Below, piece after piece: positions 18,551 through 26,780 of a DNA stretch of 56,100 nt; the first letter of the stretch is position 1, and each line of letters begins with the position of its first letter. The stretch spans positions 1 through 56,100 of the forward strand of contig JAAENN010000125.1 of the NCBI GenBank assembly GCA_024224295.1, read 5' to 3'. The position numbers and the translations under genes were made by a program. The notes beneath the pieces are model-generated. The model searched no databases. It was not told the DNA's origin and saw only the letters and a program-made list of their open reading frames with translations. Origin of the DNA: Shimia sp. (GTDB lineage: Bacteria; Pseudomonadota; Alphaproteobacteria; Rhodobacterales; Rhodobacteraceae).

Positions 18551-20104
18551 ATGGAAGGTTCACGTTTTGGCACCAATGCGGGCTACGGGATTGAAATCAA
18601 GCCTATCGCCTCTACCGTGCGCGTTCTGCGCAACGGACAGGTTCTGGCCGAAAGCACCAACGCCAAGGTGATGTACGAAACACGTCTGACGCCGCAGATT
18701 TATATCCCCAGAGAAGACATTCTGGCGCCGTTGTCGGGCGAAACCGAATTGCAGACGTTCTGCCCTTTTAAAGGCACGGCGCGCTATCACGACCTGCTGC
18801 TGGACGACGAAACCATCTACAACGGTGTCTGGTGTTACGACGACGCCATGCCGGAAAGCCGCGCGATCAATGGGCATATTGGCTTCATGCCCGGCGCGCA
18901 GGTTGAGTTTGACCTGGGCGGCGTGGACCTTGATCCGGTCGCTGATGGCAACATCACCGGCCCGCTGGTGGACTGGCTGATGCGCGGCGCGGCGTTTGAG
19001 ACCACCCCCGAGGACTTCATTGGTGCACTGGGCAAAAAAATGGTCGAGCACGGCATTGCCGTAACCCGCATGAGTGCGATGATCTGGTCGCTACACCCGA
19101 TGATTGCCGGAAAGAACTACATCTGGAGGCGTGACGAAGAAGAGATCACCACTTTTGCGCCATCCTACGAGCTCTATGACCACCCGTCTTTCAAAAACAG
19201 TCCGTTGAGCTACGTTTCCAAGGGGCTGGGTGGTATTCGACAAAAGCTGACCTGCGATAGGTCTGAAATGCGGTTTCCAGTGATGGAAGAGCTGAAGGAA
19301 GAAGGCGCAACCGACTATGTTGCCATGCCGCTGTTCTTTAGCGATGGACAGATCAACGTGCTGACCCTGACCAGCGATCATCCTGACGGGTTCACGACAG
19401 CCAACCTCGGACTGATCTTTGAAGTTTCCACCGTGATCAGCCGCTTCTTTGAAGTCTTTACGCAAAAAGAAAATGCGCAATCGTTGCTCGAAACTTATGT
19501 GGGGCGACGCACAGGCGCGCGGGTTCTCGGTGGCGAAATCCGGCGTGGCGATGGTGATGACATCGACGCAGCAATCATGTTCTGCGACTTACGTGGCTCA
19601 ACACGGTTGGAAGAAGAGCTGGGTCGCAAAGACTACATCGAACTGCTCAACATGTTCTTTGATACGGCATCTACGATTGTGCATGCCCATGAGGGCGAGG
19701 TGTTAAAATTCATCGGCGACGCTGTGCTTGCCGTATTTCCAGATACCGAAGACGGCACCGATGCAGGTGCCGAAGCCTTGCAGGCTGCGCGCGAGATTGT
19801 CGCTAAGCTGGCCGAACTGCGCGAAGAAGACCCAAACCACTGCTGCGAATGCTCGATTGGTATCTGCTACGGCCAGGTGACCTACGGCAATGTCGGCTCT
19901 CAGGAGCGGCTGGATTTCACCGTCATTGGCCGACCTGCGAACATCGCTGCGCGCCTTGGGGACTATGGCAAAACCGTGGGCCATCGTATTGTCGCCTCTG
20001 GCCGCGTCGCGCAACACGCACCCGACAGCAAGCCACTTGGGCCAGTATCTCTACATAACGTGAAAGAGCCCGTCGAAAGCTTTGCCATTTCAGCAGACAT
20101 TTAA
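18551..20104 (+). CDS. DUF427 - class III cyclase fusion protein
   Basis: A 517-residue soluble protein. Residues about 8-125 match DUF427 (IYIPREDI, TFCPFKGTARYHDL, AINGHIGFMPG), a small beta-rich domain of unknown function normally found alone. A middle region (about 135-310) resembles the sensory-like segment found in other alphaproteobacterial cyclases (WSLHPMIAGKNYIWRRD). The C-terminal CHD domain (about 335-515) has both metal-binding aspartates, Asp346 in FCDLRGST and Asp390 in FIGDAVLAVF, plus FTVIGRPANIAARL, so cyclase activity is expected. The ATG at 18551 follows GGAAGGA. Overall cAMP production under control of the N-terminal domains is the likely role. Confidence 0.9.
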   Translation: MEGSRFGTNAGYGIEIKPIASTVRVLRNGQVLAESTNAKVMYETRLTPQIYIPREDILAPLSGETELQTFCPFKGTARYHDLLLDDETIYNGVWCYDDAMPESRAINGHIGFMPGAQVEFDLGGVDLDPVADGNITGPLVDWLMRGAAFETTPEDFIGALGKKMVEHGIAVTRMSAMIWSLHPMIAGKNYIWRRDEEEITTFAPSYELYDHPSFKNSPLSYVSKGLGGIRQKLTCDRSEMRFPVMEELKEEGATDYVAMPLFFSDGQINVLTLTSDHPDGFTTANLGLIFEVSTVISRFFEVFTQKENAQSLLETYVGRRTGARVLGGEIRRGDGDDIDAAIMFCDLRGSTRLEEELGRKDYIELLNMFFDTASTIVHAHEGEVLKFIGDAVLAVFPDTEDGTDAGAEALQAAREIVAKLAELREEDPNHCCECSIGICYGQVTYGNVGSQERLDFTVIGRPANIAARLGDYGKTVGHRIVASGRVAQHAPDSKPLGPVSLHNVKEPVESFAISADI

Positions 20105-20189
20105 CCTGTCCCGACTTGCCGCAAGCCAACGCTTGAACCCGCGCAACTGATCGCGGTAACATCCTTCAGGCTTATCGGAAAGAATAACA

Positions 20190-21206
20190 GTGACTCAGAA
20201 AAACCGCTCTTTGACCCTTCGTGATGTATCTGAAGCTTCGGGGGTGTCCGAGATGACGGTCAGCCGCGTCTTGCGCAACCGCGGGGATGTGTCTGCGGCC
20301 ACCCGCGACAAGGTGCTGACGGCGGCTAAAGAGCTGGGATATGTGCCCAACAAGATTGCCGGTGCGCTGGCGAGCCAGCGGGTGAACTTGGTTGCAGTAA
20401 TAATCCCGTCGCTGTCCAACATGGTTTTCCCTGAGGTGCTGAGCGGAATCAGCCAGATTCTGGAAGACACCGAATTGCAGCCGGTAGTCGGCGTGACCGA
20501 CTACCTCCCTGAAAAGGAGGAGAAAGTTCTCTACGAAATGCTGTCCTGGCGGCCCTCTGGTGTGATCATTGCAGGGCTCGAGCACACTGAGGCATCCCGT
20601 GCGATGCTACAGGCAAGCGGCATTCCTGTCGTGGAAATCATGGATACTGACGGCGATCCTGTGGACGCCATGGTGGGCATTTCACACCGCCGCGCGGGCC
20701 GCGAAATGGCCGCTGCAATCCTGAAAGCGGGTTACAAAAAGATTGCCTTCCTCGGCACCAAAATGCCGCTCGACCACCGCGCGCGAAAACGGTTTGAAGG
20801 CTTCACTGAAGTGCTGGCGAAGTCTGGCGTTGAAGTGGTGGATCGCGAGTTTTATTCGGGTGGCTCTGCACTGGCCAAAGGTCGCGAGATGACGGAAGCC
20901 GTGCTGGACCGCAGCCCGGATGTGGATTTTATCTACTACAGCAACGACATGATTGGCGCTGGCGGCTTGCTCTACCTTTTGGAGAAGGGCATCGACGTGC
21001 CGGGGCAGATTGGTCTGGCTGGCTTCAACGGTGTCGAATTGCTGCAAGGACTGCCACGGCAATTGGCGACCATGGATGCCTGCCGCCGGGAAATTGGCAT
21101 CAAGGCGGCAGAGATCATTGCCGCCCGCGTCAACGATGTGGAGAAGGACAGCCAAGTCACATTGGCCCCCACCATCAGCTTTGGTGACACGCTGCGCGAC
21201 GCTTGA
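20190..21206 (+). CDS. LacI family transcriptional regulator (gluconate-repressor-like)
   Basis: A 338-residue repressor with an N-terminal LacI helix-turn-helix (TLRDVSEASGVSEMTVSRVL) and hinge helix (PNKIAGALASQR), then a periplasmic-binding-protein-like effector domain. The sequence is closest by eye to the GntR gluconate-repressor subgroup (DRELQPVVG-like and DACRREIG segments). The start is a GTG at 20190 with GGAAAGA upstream. It ends 5 bp from the convergent glycan cluster, and no sugar catabolic genes are adjacent, so its target operon is not evident. The effector is unknown. Confidence 0.9.
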   Translation: MTQKNRSLTLRDVSEASGVSEMTVSRVLRNRGDVSAATRDKVLTAAKELGYVPNKIAGALASQRVNLVAVIIPSLSNMVFPEVLSGISQILEDTELQPVVGVTDYLPEKEEKVLYEMLSWRPSGVIIAGLEHTEASRAMLQASGIPVVEIMDTDGDPVDAMVGISHRRAGREMAAAILKAGYKKIAFLGTKMPLDHRARKRFEGFTEVLAKSGVEVVDREFYSGGSALAKGREMTEAVLDRSPDVDFIYYSNDMIGAGGLLYLLEKGIDVPGQIGLAGFNGVELLQGLPRQLATMDACRREIGIKAAEIIAARVNDVEKDSQVTLAPTISFGDTLRDA

Positions 21207-21211
21207 AGGGC

Positions 21212-22129
21212 TTAGCCCTTCAATTTGGCACGCGCCGCATTCAGGGCCTTGCGGAAGTTGGGTCCGCCGCGTCGCGATAGAACCGCAGAACAGTAATTTG
21301 CGATCAGCCACGGACGCCCATCCGCCAATACCGTGTTAAGCATCTCTTTCTGATAGCGGCCGACTTCGCGCCGGGCCCGCATCATGCTGTAAAACTTGGA
21401 CGCGGTCATATCGCCAGCCACGCAGCTTTCGATAACCGGCTTAAGCAGCCCCAACATGATCCAGAGAGAGGCGATCCGGTGCCCCATATACCGGCAGCGG
21501 TATTTGCGGACGTTATCGCCACGGAACAGCGCAGCGTGCATCGCGTCCAACCCCATCCGAGGATCGTAGAAAATGTTCACCTCACCAGCCTCCGCAATCA
21601 TGTCTGGCCCATAGGCGTAGCGCCCGCGAAAATCCCGATGCCAGGCTTTGCGATAACGGGTTTCCCAACTGGCGATCTCACGGTCCAGCGTTGCCTGCGG
21701 CGAAATACAGATGACGGTTGCGCCGGGGGCAGCGGCAGAGAAAACAGAGGCGGCATAGGCGCCCATTGACGCCCCGTAAAACACCACCTTTTCAAACTGC
21801 TCAAAGAAACCTTCGTCGCGCAGACAGTCAAAGAAATCAAAAACCGCTTCGTCGCGATACCAAGACCAACCGTGCGCCATCAGGCCCAGCATCGACCAAC
21901 CGCGTGACGTGACAAAGTTGTGGCCCCACGGCATCCGCTCAGCGCTGTCTTCATAGACGTGATCTAGGTTTTCGAACGTCACAATCAGGGTTTTGCCCTG
22001 TTTGATGTAAAGCGCGGAGTGCTCCTCGCCCAACTCTTCAAAAAACCCACGCTCAGCGCCGATTTTCTTCAGATTACCTTGCCAGTCAGATTGGCTGGGC
22101 GCGTCGAGTTTGGTGTCGCCATCCGCCAC
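21212..22129 (-). CDS. Alpha/beta-hydrolase-like protein, last gene of a glycosyltransferase cluster
   Basis: A 305-residue cytoplasmic protein with a hydrolase-type nucleophile elbow FYGASMGAYAASVF and preceding beta-strand pattern (LIVTFENLDH). I start it at the GTG at 22129: the ribosome site GGAGGG lies 6 bases before it and the previous gene stops 2 bp upstream; the longer frame would overlap that gene. The C-terminal third is helical and basic. Homologues in roseobacters, as I recall, carry doubtful names. Co-transcription with three glycosyltransferase-type genes suggests a role in making or modifying a surface glycan; the substrate is unknown. Confidence 0.75.
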   Translation of the reverse strand: MADGDTKLDAPSQSDWQGNLKKIGAERGFFEELGEEHSALYIKQGKTLIVTFENLDHVYEDSAERMPWGHNFVTSRGWSMLGLMAHGWSWYRDEAVFDFFDCLRDEGFFEQFEKVVFYGASMGAYAASVFSAAAPGATVICISPQATLDREIASWETRYRKAWHRDFRGRYAYGPDMIAEAGEVNIFYDPRMGLDAMHAALFRGDNVRKYRCRYMGHRIASLWIMLGLLKPVIESCVAGDMTASKFYSMMRARREVGRYQKEMLNTVLADGRPWLIANYCSAVLSRRGGPNFRKALNAARAKLKG

Positions 22130-22131
22130 GC

Positions 22132-23139
22132 TCAGCCCTCCTGAAAAAGGCGCGGCGCACCTTCGATCAACTGTGTGCGCCATTGCTTGATCTGTCCGGT
22201 TTCCACCAAGTAGTCCCGCGATAGCTTTTCCACCGATGCTTCGCCTTTCAGCGATTCAATCGCGACCTTGGCCTGGAACTCCGGATCGGTGACTGGGGCC
22301 TTGGCGGTTTTCTTTTTTGGCGGGATCAGCGCGGCATCCGGATCAATATCGTGCTTCCGCATGACCTTGTCCAAGAATGACCCACGCCGCGGGCGGTTGT
22401 TCTCTTTCTCCTCCAGACGTGGCTTCATCCGCCGTGCCCAGAAATGCACCCCTTTGGTTTCCTCGGTTAGCCAGTCTTTCTCGATATCAAAGGCGCTGCG
22501 GATCATCTTATTGCGGTCCTTGAAAGACACCGGATAAAACGCCGCCTCAGGCTCCGCATATTTGATTTCGCCGGATTGCTGCAGGAAATAAGTCACCGCC
22601 GCTGGGCCGGTGAATCCCCAGTTTTGCTCGGTCATGTGGACTGGGCGACCGGCATCTTTCTCCGCCTGGAGTTCCTTCTGCTGCCAAGGCTTCAACCATG
22701 GACCAATCGCGTACTCGTCTTCAAAAAACACTAACATCGCATCCAGCGCTTTTGAGGTTTTCGGCAGGCCAAGCACTGCATTGCAAACCAGCCCTTCTTT
22801 CTCCCAGCCAAACACCGATTTACGGGTGTAGTTGAAGGGGCGGTAACAATAAATATCCGCATCGACCCAAATCTTATCGGTCTTCTTCAGCATGTTGAGC
22901 CGCCATAGATCGGCATGGATCGCCGGGCTGCCAGTGCGGGCGTGGCGGTGCATCGGTTCACCAGGGAAGATCTCCGCCGCATCAGCCGCATGCACCCCTT
23001 CAGGCACGTTAGGGATCTCTTCGTAGCTATAAAGCGTGGTGTGATGGCCCGCATCAGCAAAGGACTTGAGGCAAAGCTGCTCCAACCAAGAAAGTTGCCC
23101 ACCGATCCAAAGGGACGCAATTTCGGGAAGTTTGGCCAT
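22132..23139 (-). CDS. Glycosyltransferase (DXD sugar-binding type) with C-terminal transposase-like HTH segment
   Basis: A 335-residue protein. The N-terminal 240 residues look like a sugar transferase of the GT32/capsular type: SLWIGGQLSWLEQLCLKSF, then WRLNMLKKTDKIWVDADIY with a DAD metal/nucleotide-sugar motif. Residues about 284-335 are unlike any glycosyltransferase and closely resemble the N-terminal helix-turn-helix of IS3-family OrfA (FQAKVAIESLKGEASVEKLS, then GQIKQWRTQLIEGAPRLF). No other IS remnant is next to it, and the reading frame is intact. ATG at 23139 follows GAGG. It sits in a leftward cluster with two GT2 genes and the hydrolase-like gene. Confidence 0.85.
   Translation of the reverse strand: MAKLPEIASLWIGGQLSWLEQLCLKSFADAGHHTTLYSYEEIPNVPEGVHAADAAEIFPGEPMHRHARTGSPAIHADLWRLNMLKKTDKIWVDADIYCYRPFNYTRKSVFGWEKEGLVCNAVLGLPKTSKALDAMLVFFEDEYAIGPWLKPWQQKELQAEKDAGRPVHMTEQNWGFTGPAAVTYFLQQSGEIKYAEPEAAFYPVSFKDRNKMIRSAFDIEKDWLTEETKGVHFWARRMKPRLEEKENNRPRRGSFLDKVMRKHDIDPDAALIPPKKKTAKAPVTDPEFQAKVAIESLKGEASVEKLSRDYLVETGQIKQWRTQLIEGAPRLFQEG
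22135..22290 (-). other. IS3 OrfA-like helix-turn-helix coding segment fused to the glycosyltransferase
   Basis: This part encodes the last 52 residues of the glycosyltransferase. The pattern of hydrophobic positions and the closing QW..QL.EGA..LF match the HTH_Tnp domain of IS3-group OrfA by eye. It may be a domesticated fragment that now binds nucleic acid or protein, or convergent helices. Confidence 0.55.
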
Positions 23140-23223
23140 TATACCTCAACCTTTGTTCTTACTTTGGAAACAGTTTACGCGGAAACCATTGGGCTGTCTT
23201 CGGAAATTCCACGACAATTTGTG

Positions 23224-25488
23224 TTAGTGCGCCGTGTCTTGCTTCTCTACCGTGAAGAAAAAATCTTCAGGCAAGTCACGTTCAACAACCCAATCAGGGA
23301 TGACTTCGGGACCGGCAAGGAAGACATTGGCACCAAAATGCGGATGCAAGCGGGCCAAACGCTCCTGACGGGCGCTGGTCAGGTCATCGTAGAACTTACT
23401 ATAATTCGAGGTTTCCTTAAGCGCGTCGATTTTGGCGCGGTGACGATCCACAGAAAACGCATGCGCCTCTGCAATCTCGGGGTCCGACAACAACTGGTCC
23501 ATCTCCATTTGCATCGCAGGGATCATGCGCTGGATCGAGGTCTCTTCCTCAGTGTTGTTGTTCATACGGAACCAATAGGCCATGCCCTGATCGCGATCCA
23601 CGTGGTTCACCCGACCACGATCACGCTTCACCAAGAAGCTCTCGGCCGAGCGTACGGCGTAGTGATTGAGCTGCACCAGATCATAGCCGATTGTGTCCGT
23701 CGTAGAACGCCAAGCGTTACGATACATATCCTTGGGCAACAGTTGGCCGGAGCCATTGACCCAATTGATGTGCGACCAAAGTTGCGGATTAAGCCCTTTA
23801 GGTCGGTGCACGCCCAGCTTTTTAAACAGGCCGATGTTGCGGTAAAGCGTTTTAAACCCCCACGCCTGATGTGGCTTGCGGGTTATCTCCCGCGCACATC
23901 GCGTGAACTGCGCCATAAGCGGTTCGTCTGCAAATTCATGTACGTCCGAATTGCCAAACAACCGCCAAGTGCAGGAGATAAGGTTGGCGTCGCCCACCGC
24001 CTCAAACAGCGCCGGAAGCGTGCCATCACCGACCTTCACATTAATGAACTCATCCACATCCATGGAAATCACCCAATCCGCGTCTTGGATGATCTCTTCC
24101 TTTTCGCCGGCCTGAAGCGCGGCGTGTTGCGGTTTGAGGTTGGTGCCTTTGAACGGGTTTTCCCGGTGCTGCACAAAGCCTTTGTCCTGTAGCAGGTCCA
24201 GGAACGTATCCGTGCCGTCGTTACAGTCGTTGGTGTAGACCAGCACGTCTTTCACCCCAATGGCGCGGTGATAGGCCAACCATTCCAGAATGAATGGCCC
24301 CTCGTTTTTCATACAAGTGATGATCGCCACATCGTTGTCAGCAGAGTTCACCTTGGGCGTGGGGATATCCGGCATACGGATCGGCTTGTGGTCAAACTTC
24401 TTTTTGGACAGTTTGATCAGCTCCGCCTCTTCGATGAGCGACGTCTTTGGCACAATCTGTCCAACACTGTCAGTGGGATGGCGCAGCCCCATGCAGCGGT
24501 AGAATTTGACCCATTCATCTCCCTCAGGCTTTGCTCCCACCACGCGGATCAAGCGCCAAACTACGTCAGGTCCAGTTTTCTGTGGTGCCACCACCCAACG
24601 CCGGCGCAGTTTGGCCGCGTCAAACTGAACGCAGATGTGATCCCCATGGCGCACCGGTTCATCATTGCGCACACGCCACGGATAGCAATGCTGCCCAACA
24701 AGCGTTACCACACCAGCGGCCGACTTGACCGCCATGTCAAAGATTGTACGCCCCTTGGTGCCCTTGCCTTTGATTTGCATGACCAGGTCGGAGATATCCA
24801 GCAACGCAACCGCCTGCGCCGCGTTGAGCCAGCGGTAGCGGATCATTTCGATCAATTGCAATTCGGCCAGCGGCGAGTCCCATGGGGACGGCGGCGGAAT
24901 GTCCATCCGGTCTTTGCCTGGCGCATCCGGCGCATTGTAGGGATGCGCCTCTGACGGCAAGTCCAAAGCGCCCAAAGGCGCATCCACACGCACCACCATT
25001 ATGTGCTTCAAGCCCGCAATGACCGAAGCTCCAGCCTCCAGCTCTTCCAGATAGGTTACATCCTTGCCCGGCTCCGCCCGATCCAGGATCACCACGCCTT
25101 GCAAATTGTGATGTGCTGCGTGGTAGCGCAGCCAATCCAACGTGGCTTGCGCAGTTTGACCATTGCGTACCGCCAGCATCACATTGAGCGCCGCGAAAGT
25201 GTCCAACTCCTGTGGTTCTAGCGGCAAGCGACGTTCTTCGCCGTTCACCTTGACCGCAGGCGCGTCGCCTTCATAGGTCAGATTGACGATCAGGCCATTG
25301 CCTACACTGCGCGTATTGGTGATTTTTGTCTGCTCACCCGGCTTGAGATCTTTCTCCGCCAGTCCGGTTTTAAAAAAAGCCAAACCCTCCGGGCGGTCAG
25401 AGACGTCCAACTTCAAACAAGATAGAACGGTGCTGCCAGCCACCTGTGTGTGTGCCAGTTCACGATAGTGAAACGCCGCTTTACCCAT
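23224..25488 (-). CDS. Large two-part glycosyltransferase (GT2, DVDEF type)
   Basis: A 754-residue cytoplasmic protein. The C-terminal half (from about residue 385) is a GT2-like domain of the PF13704 type: AIITCMKNEGPFILEWLAYH, VYTNDCNDGTD, and the acidic motif WVISMDVDEFINV, then LNHYAVRSAESFLVKRDRG. The N-terminal half (about 380 residues) has a separate fold with a strand-helix pattern (LQGVVILDRAEP ... IMVVRVDAPLG) that I cannot name, possibly another glycan-handling domain. The ATG at 25488 follows AAGGGG, which lies inside the longer frame starting at 25509. It follows the smaller GT2 gene by 41 bp and is a paralogue of it in the C-terminal half. Confidence 0.85.
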   Translation of the reverse strand: MGKAAFHYRELAHTQVAGSTVLSCLKLDVSDRPEGLAFFKTGLAEKDLKPGEQTKITNTRSVGNGLIVNLTYEGDAPAVKVNGEERRLPLEPQELDTFAALNVMLAVRNGQTAQATLDWLRYHAAHHNLQGVVILDRAEPGKDVTYLEELEAGASVIAGLKHIMVVRVDAPLGALDLPSEAHPYNAPDAPGKDRMDIPPPSPWDSPLAELQLIEMIRYRWLNAAQAVALLDISDLVMQIKGKGTKGRTIFDMAVKSAAGVVTLVGQHCYPWRVRNDEPVRHGDHICVQFDAAKLRRRWVVAPQKTGPDVVWRLIRVVGAKPEGDEWVKFYRCMGLRHPTDSVGQIVPKTSLIEEAELIKLSKKKFDHKPIRMPDIPTPKVNSADNDVAIITCMKNEGPFILEWLAYHRAIGVKDVLVYTNDCNDGTDTFLDLLQDKGFVQHRENPFKGTNLKPQHAALQAGEKEEIIQDADWVISMDVDEFINVKVGDGTLPALFEAVGDANLISCTWRLFGNSDVHEFADEPLMAQFTRCAREITRKPHQAWGFKTLYRNIGLFKKLGVHRPKGLNPQLWSHINWVNGSGQLLPKDMYRNAWRSTTDTIGYDLVQLNHYAVRSAESFLVKRDRGRVNHVDRDQGMAYWFRMNNNTEEETSIQRMIPAMQMEMDQLLSDPEIAEAHAFSVDRHRAKIDALKETSNYSKFYDDLTSARQERLARLHPHFGANVFLAGPEVIPDWVVERDLPEDFFFTVEKQDTAH

Positions 25489-25529
25489 TGTCTGCCCCTT
25501 TTTACCCACTGCCCGCCTGCACGTTAGTG

Positions 25530-26582
25530 TCAGGATTTTTTATTGTTGGCTCGTTGATACCATTGAACCAACTGCCGCTGCAAATCACGCGGCGGCACCT
25601 GGCTGCTTCCGGCACAGAGGATTTGAGACATCAGTTCCTGCACCTCCGGCTGCACGATCAAGGTTTCAAAGCGCTGGCGATGCCATTGCACGCCCGCTGA
25701 GTGTGCTTCTGCAACGCAATCAATAGCCTTCAAGTGCTGCAGCGCTTGCTCGGTTGCAGGCCGCATTTGGCAGATAGAGGTATTTACCTCGGTGTTGAAA
25801 TTGCGTTCTACCCAATAGGCGAGGTCAATCTTTTTGGTTGCGCGATTGGGCAGCCCTCTATCGCGCTTCACCGCAAAAGCTGCCGCAGAGCGCACAGCAT
25901 AGTGGTTCAACTCGACCAACTCCCGCGCCACGCCGAGATCATAAAGCGATAGGCGTTGCGGATTTTGGGCCAGAAACGGATGCACGGCTTGGCCCGAGCC
26001 GTCCACCATCTTGGGCAATCCAGCTTTTTCAGGGTCTTTTTGTTTGGGCCGATGCACACCAAACTGATTGAAAGGCCCCTTCGCGCGAAACAGCGTTTTA
26101 AACAGACTGGCCGCAACCGGATACTGAGCTTGCGCCGGAATGCTACGGGTGAACTGTTCGGTGACTGGAGTGTCCTCTATGTCGACGAGGTCATTGTTCC
26201 CAAACAAACGCCATGGCAACAGGATTGCATCGGTATCTGTCGGTACTTTGCCCAACAGATCACGGATTTGATGCCCGGGCATGTGGACATTGAGAAACTC
26301 ATCTACATCCGTGACCATGATCCAATCCGCCGCCTTGCGCAGCGGGTGTTTCCACGCCTGCCGCAACGCCTGCCATTGAACACTTTTGTTCGGTTCCGGC
26401 TCATGCGGCACGTGCGCCACTTCACCCGCATCGTCCAACAGGGACAACAGCTGGTCGGTGCCGTCATCACAATCGTTGGAATAGATCAGAAAGTCTGTCA
26501 CTCCGGCCGCGCGGTGATGCGCGATCCATTCCAACAGATAGGGCGCTTCATTTCGCACCGATGTGACGCTCAAAATGCGCAA
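25530..26582 (-). CDS. GT2-like glycosyltransferase (DVDEF type), first gene of leftward cluster
   Basis: A 350-residue transferase with SVTSVRNEAPYLLEWIAHHR, IYSNDCDDGTD, the acidic motif WIMVTDVDEFLNV and NHYAVRSAAAFAVKRDRG. This is the same domain as the C-terminal half of the next gene. I prefer the TTG at 26582 (giving MRILSVTSVRNE, the usual N-terminus of the family, with GAGG 8 bases upstream) over the GTG at 26621. Members of this group are found in surface polysaccharide loci; donor and acceptor are unknown. The cluster reads leftward through three more genes with short gaps. Confidence 0.85.
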   Translation of the reverse strand: MRILSVTSVRNEAPYLLEWIAHHRAAGVTDFLIYSNDCDDGTDQLLSLLDDAGEVAHVPHEPEPNKSVQWQALRQAWKHPLRKAADWIMVTDVDEFLNVHMPGHQIRDLLGKVPTDTDAILLPWRLFGNNDLVDIEDTPVTEQFTRSIPAQAQYPVAASLFKTLFRAKGPFNQFGVHRPKQKDPEKAGLPKMVDGSGQAVHPFLAQNPQRLSLYDLGVARELVELNHYAVRSAAAFAVKRDRGLPNRATKKIDLAYWVERNFNTEVNTSICQMRPATEQALQHLKAIDCVAEAHSAGVQWHRQRFETLIVQPEVQELMSQILCAGSSQVPPRDLQRQLVQWYQRANNKKS

Positions 26583-26641
26583 CGAACTGGCCTCAAGGTT
26601 TGTGTGAACTGTGCATACCACAGGGCGCGGGCGTGGCTAAA

Positions 26642-26669
26642 CAGCCCTTAAGAAAAACATCTTAAGCTG
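26642..26669. promoter_or_regulatory. Inverted repeat with two CTTAAG half-sites in a divergent promoter region
   Basis: CTTAAG (26647-26652) and CTTAAG (26661-26666) are separated by 8 AT-rich bases, and flanking CAG/CTG extends the symmetry with a 2-base bulge. It lies between the leftward glycosyltransferase cluster and the rightward solute-binding protein gene. An operator or promoter element is plausible. Confidence 0.4.
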
Positions 26670-26780
26670 AGTCTTGTCGGAAACACCTGTCAGATCACAG
26701 GCTTATGTCTTGCCCCTGTGATGGACACAGTGAAGAATAGTGACACGCCACCTCGATCTTCGCCTGCACAAGAGGACGCC

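Noticed and set aside
22135-22290. Remnant of an IS3 insertion sequence
   Set aside because: Only an HTH-like tail in frame with a glycosyltransferase is present; no terminal repeats, no OrfB, no target duplication.
22915-24192. A 425-codon rightward open frame opposite the two leftward glycosyltransferase genes
   Set aside because: It spans the end of one real gene, an intergenic gap and the start of another; its translation is Arg/His-rich with no family pattern.
26648-26665. CtrA binding site (TTAA-N7-TTAA)
   Set aside because: The spacing between TTAA cores is 10, not 7, so it does not fit the CtrA consensus.
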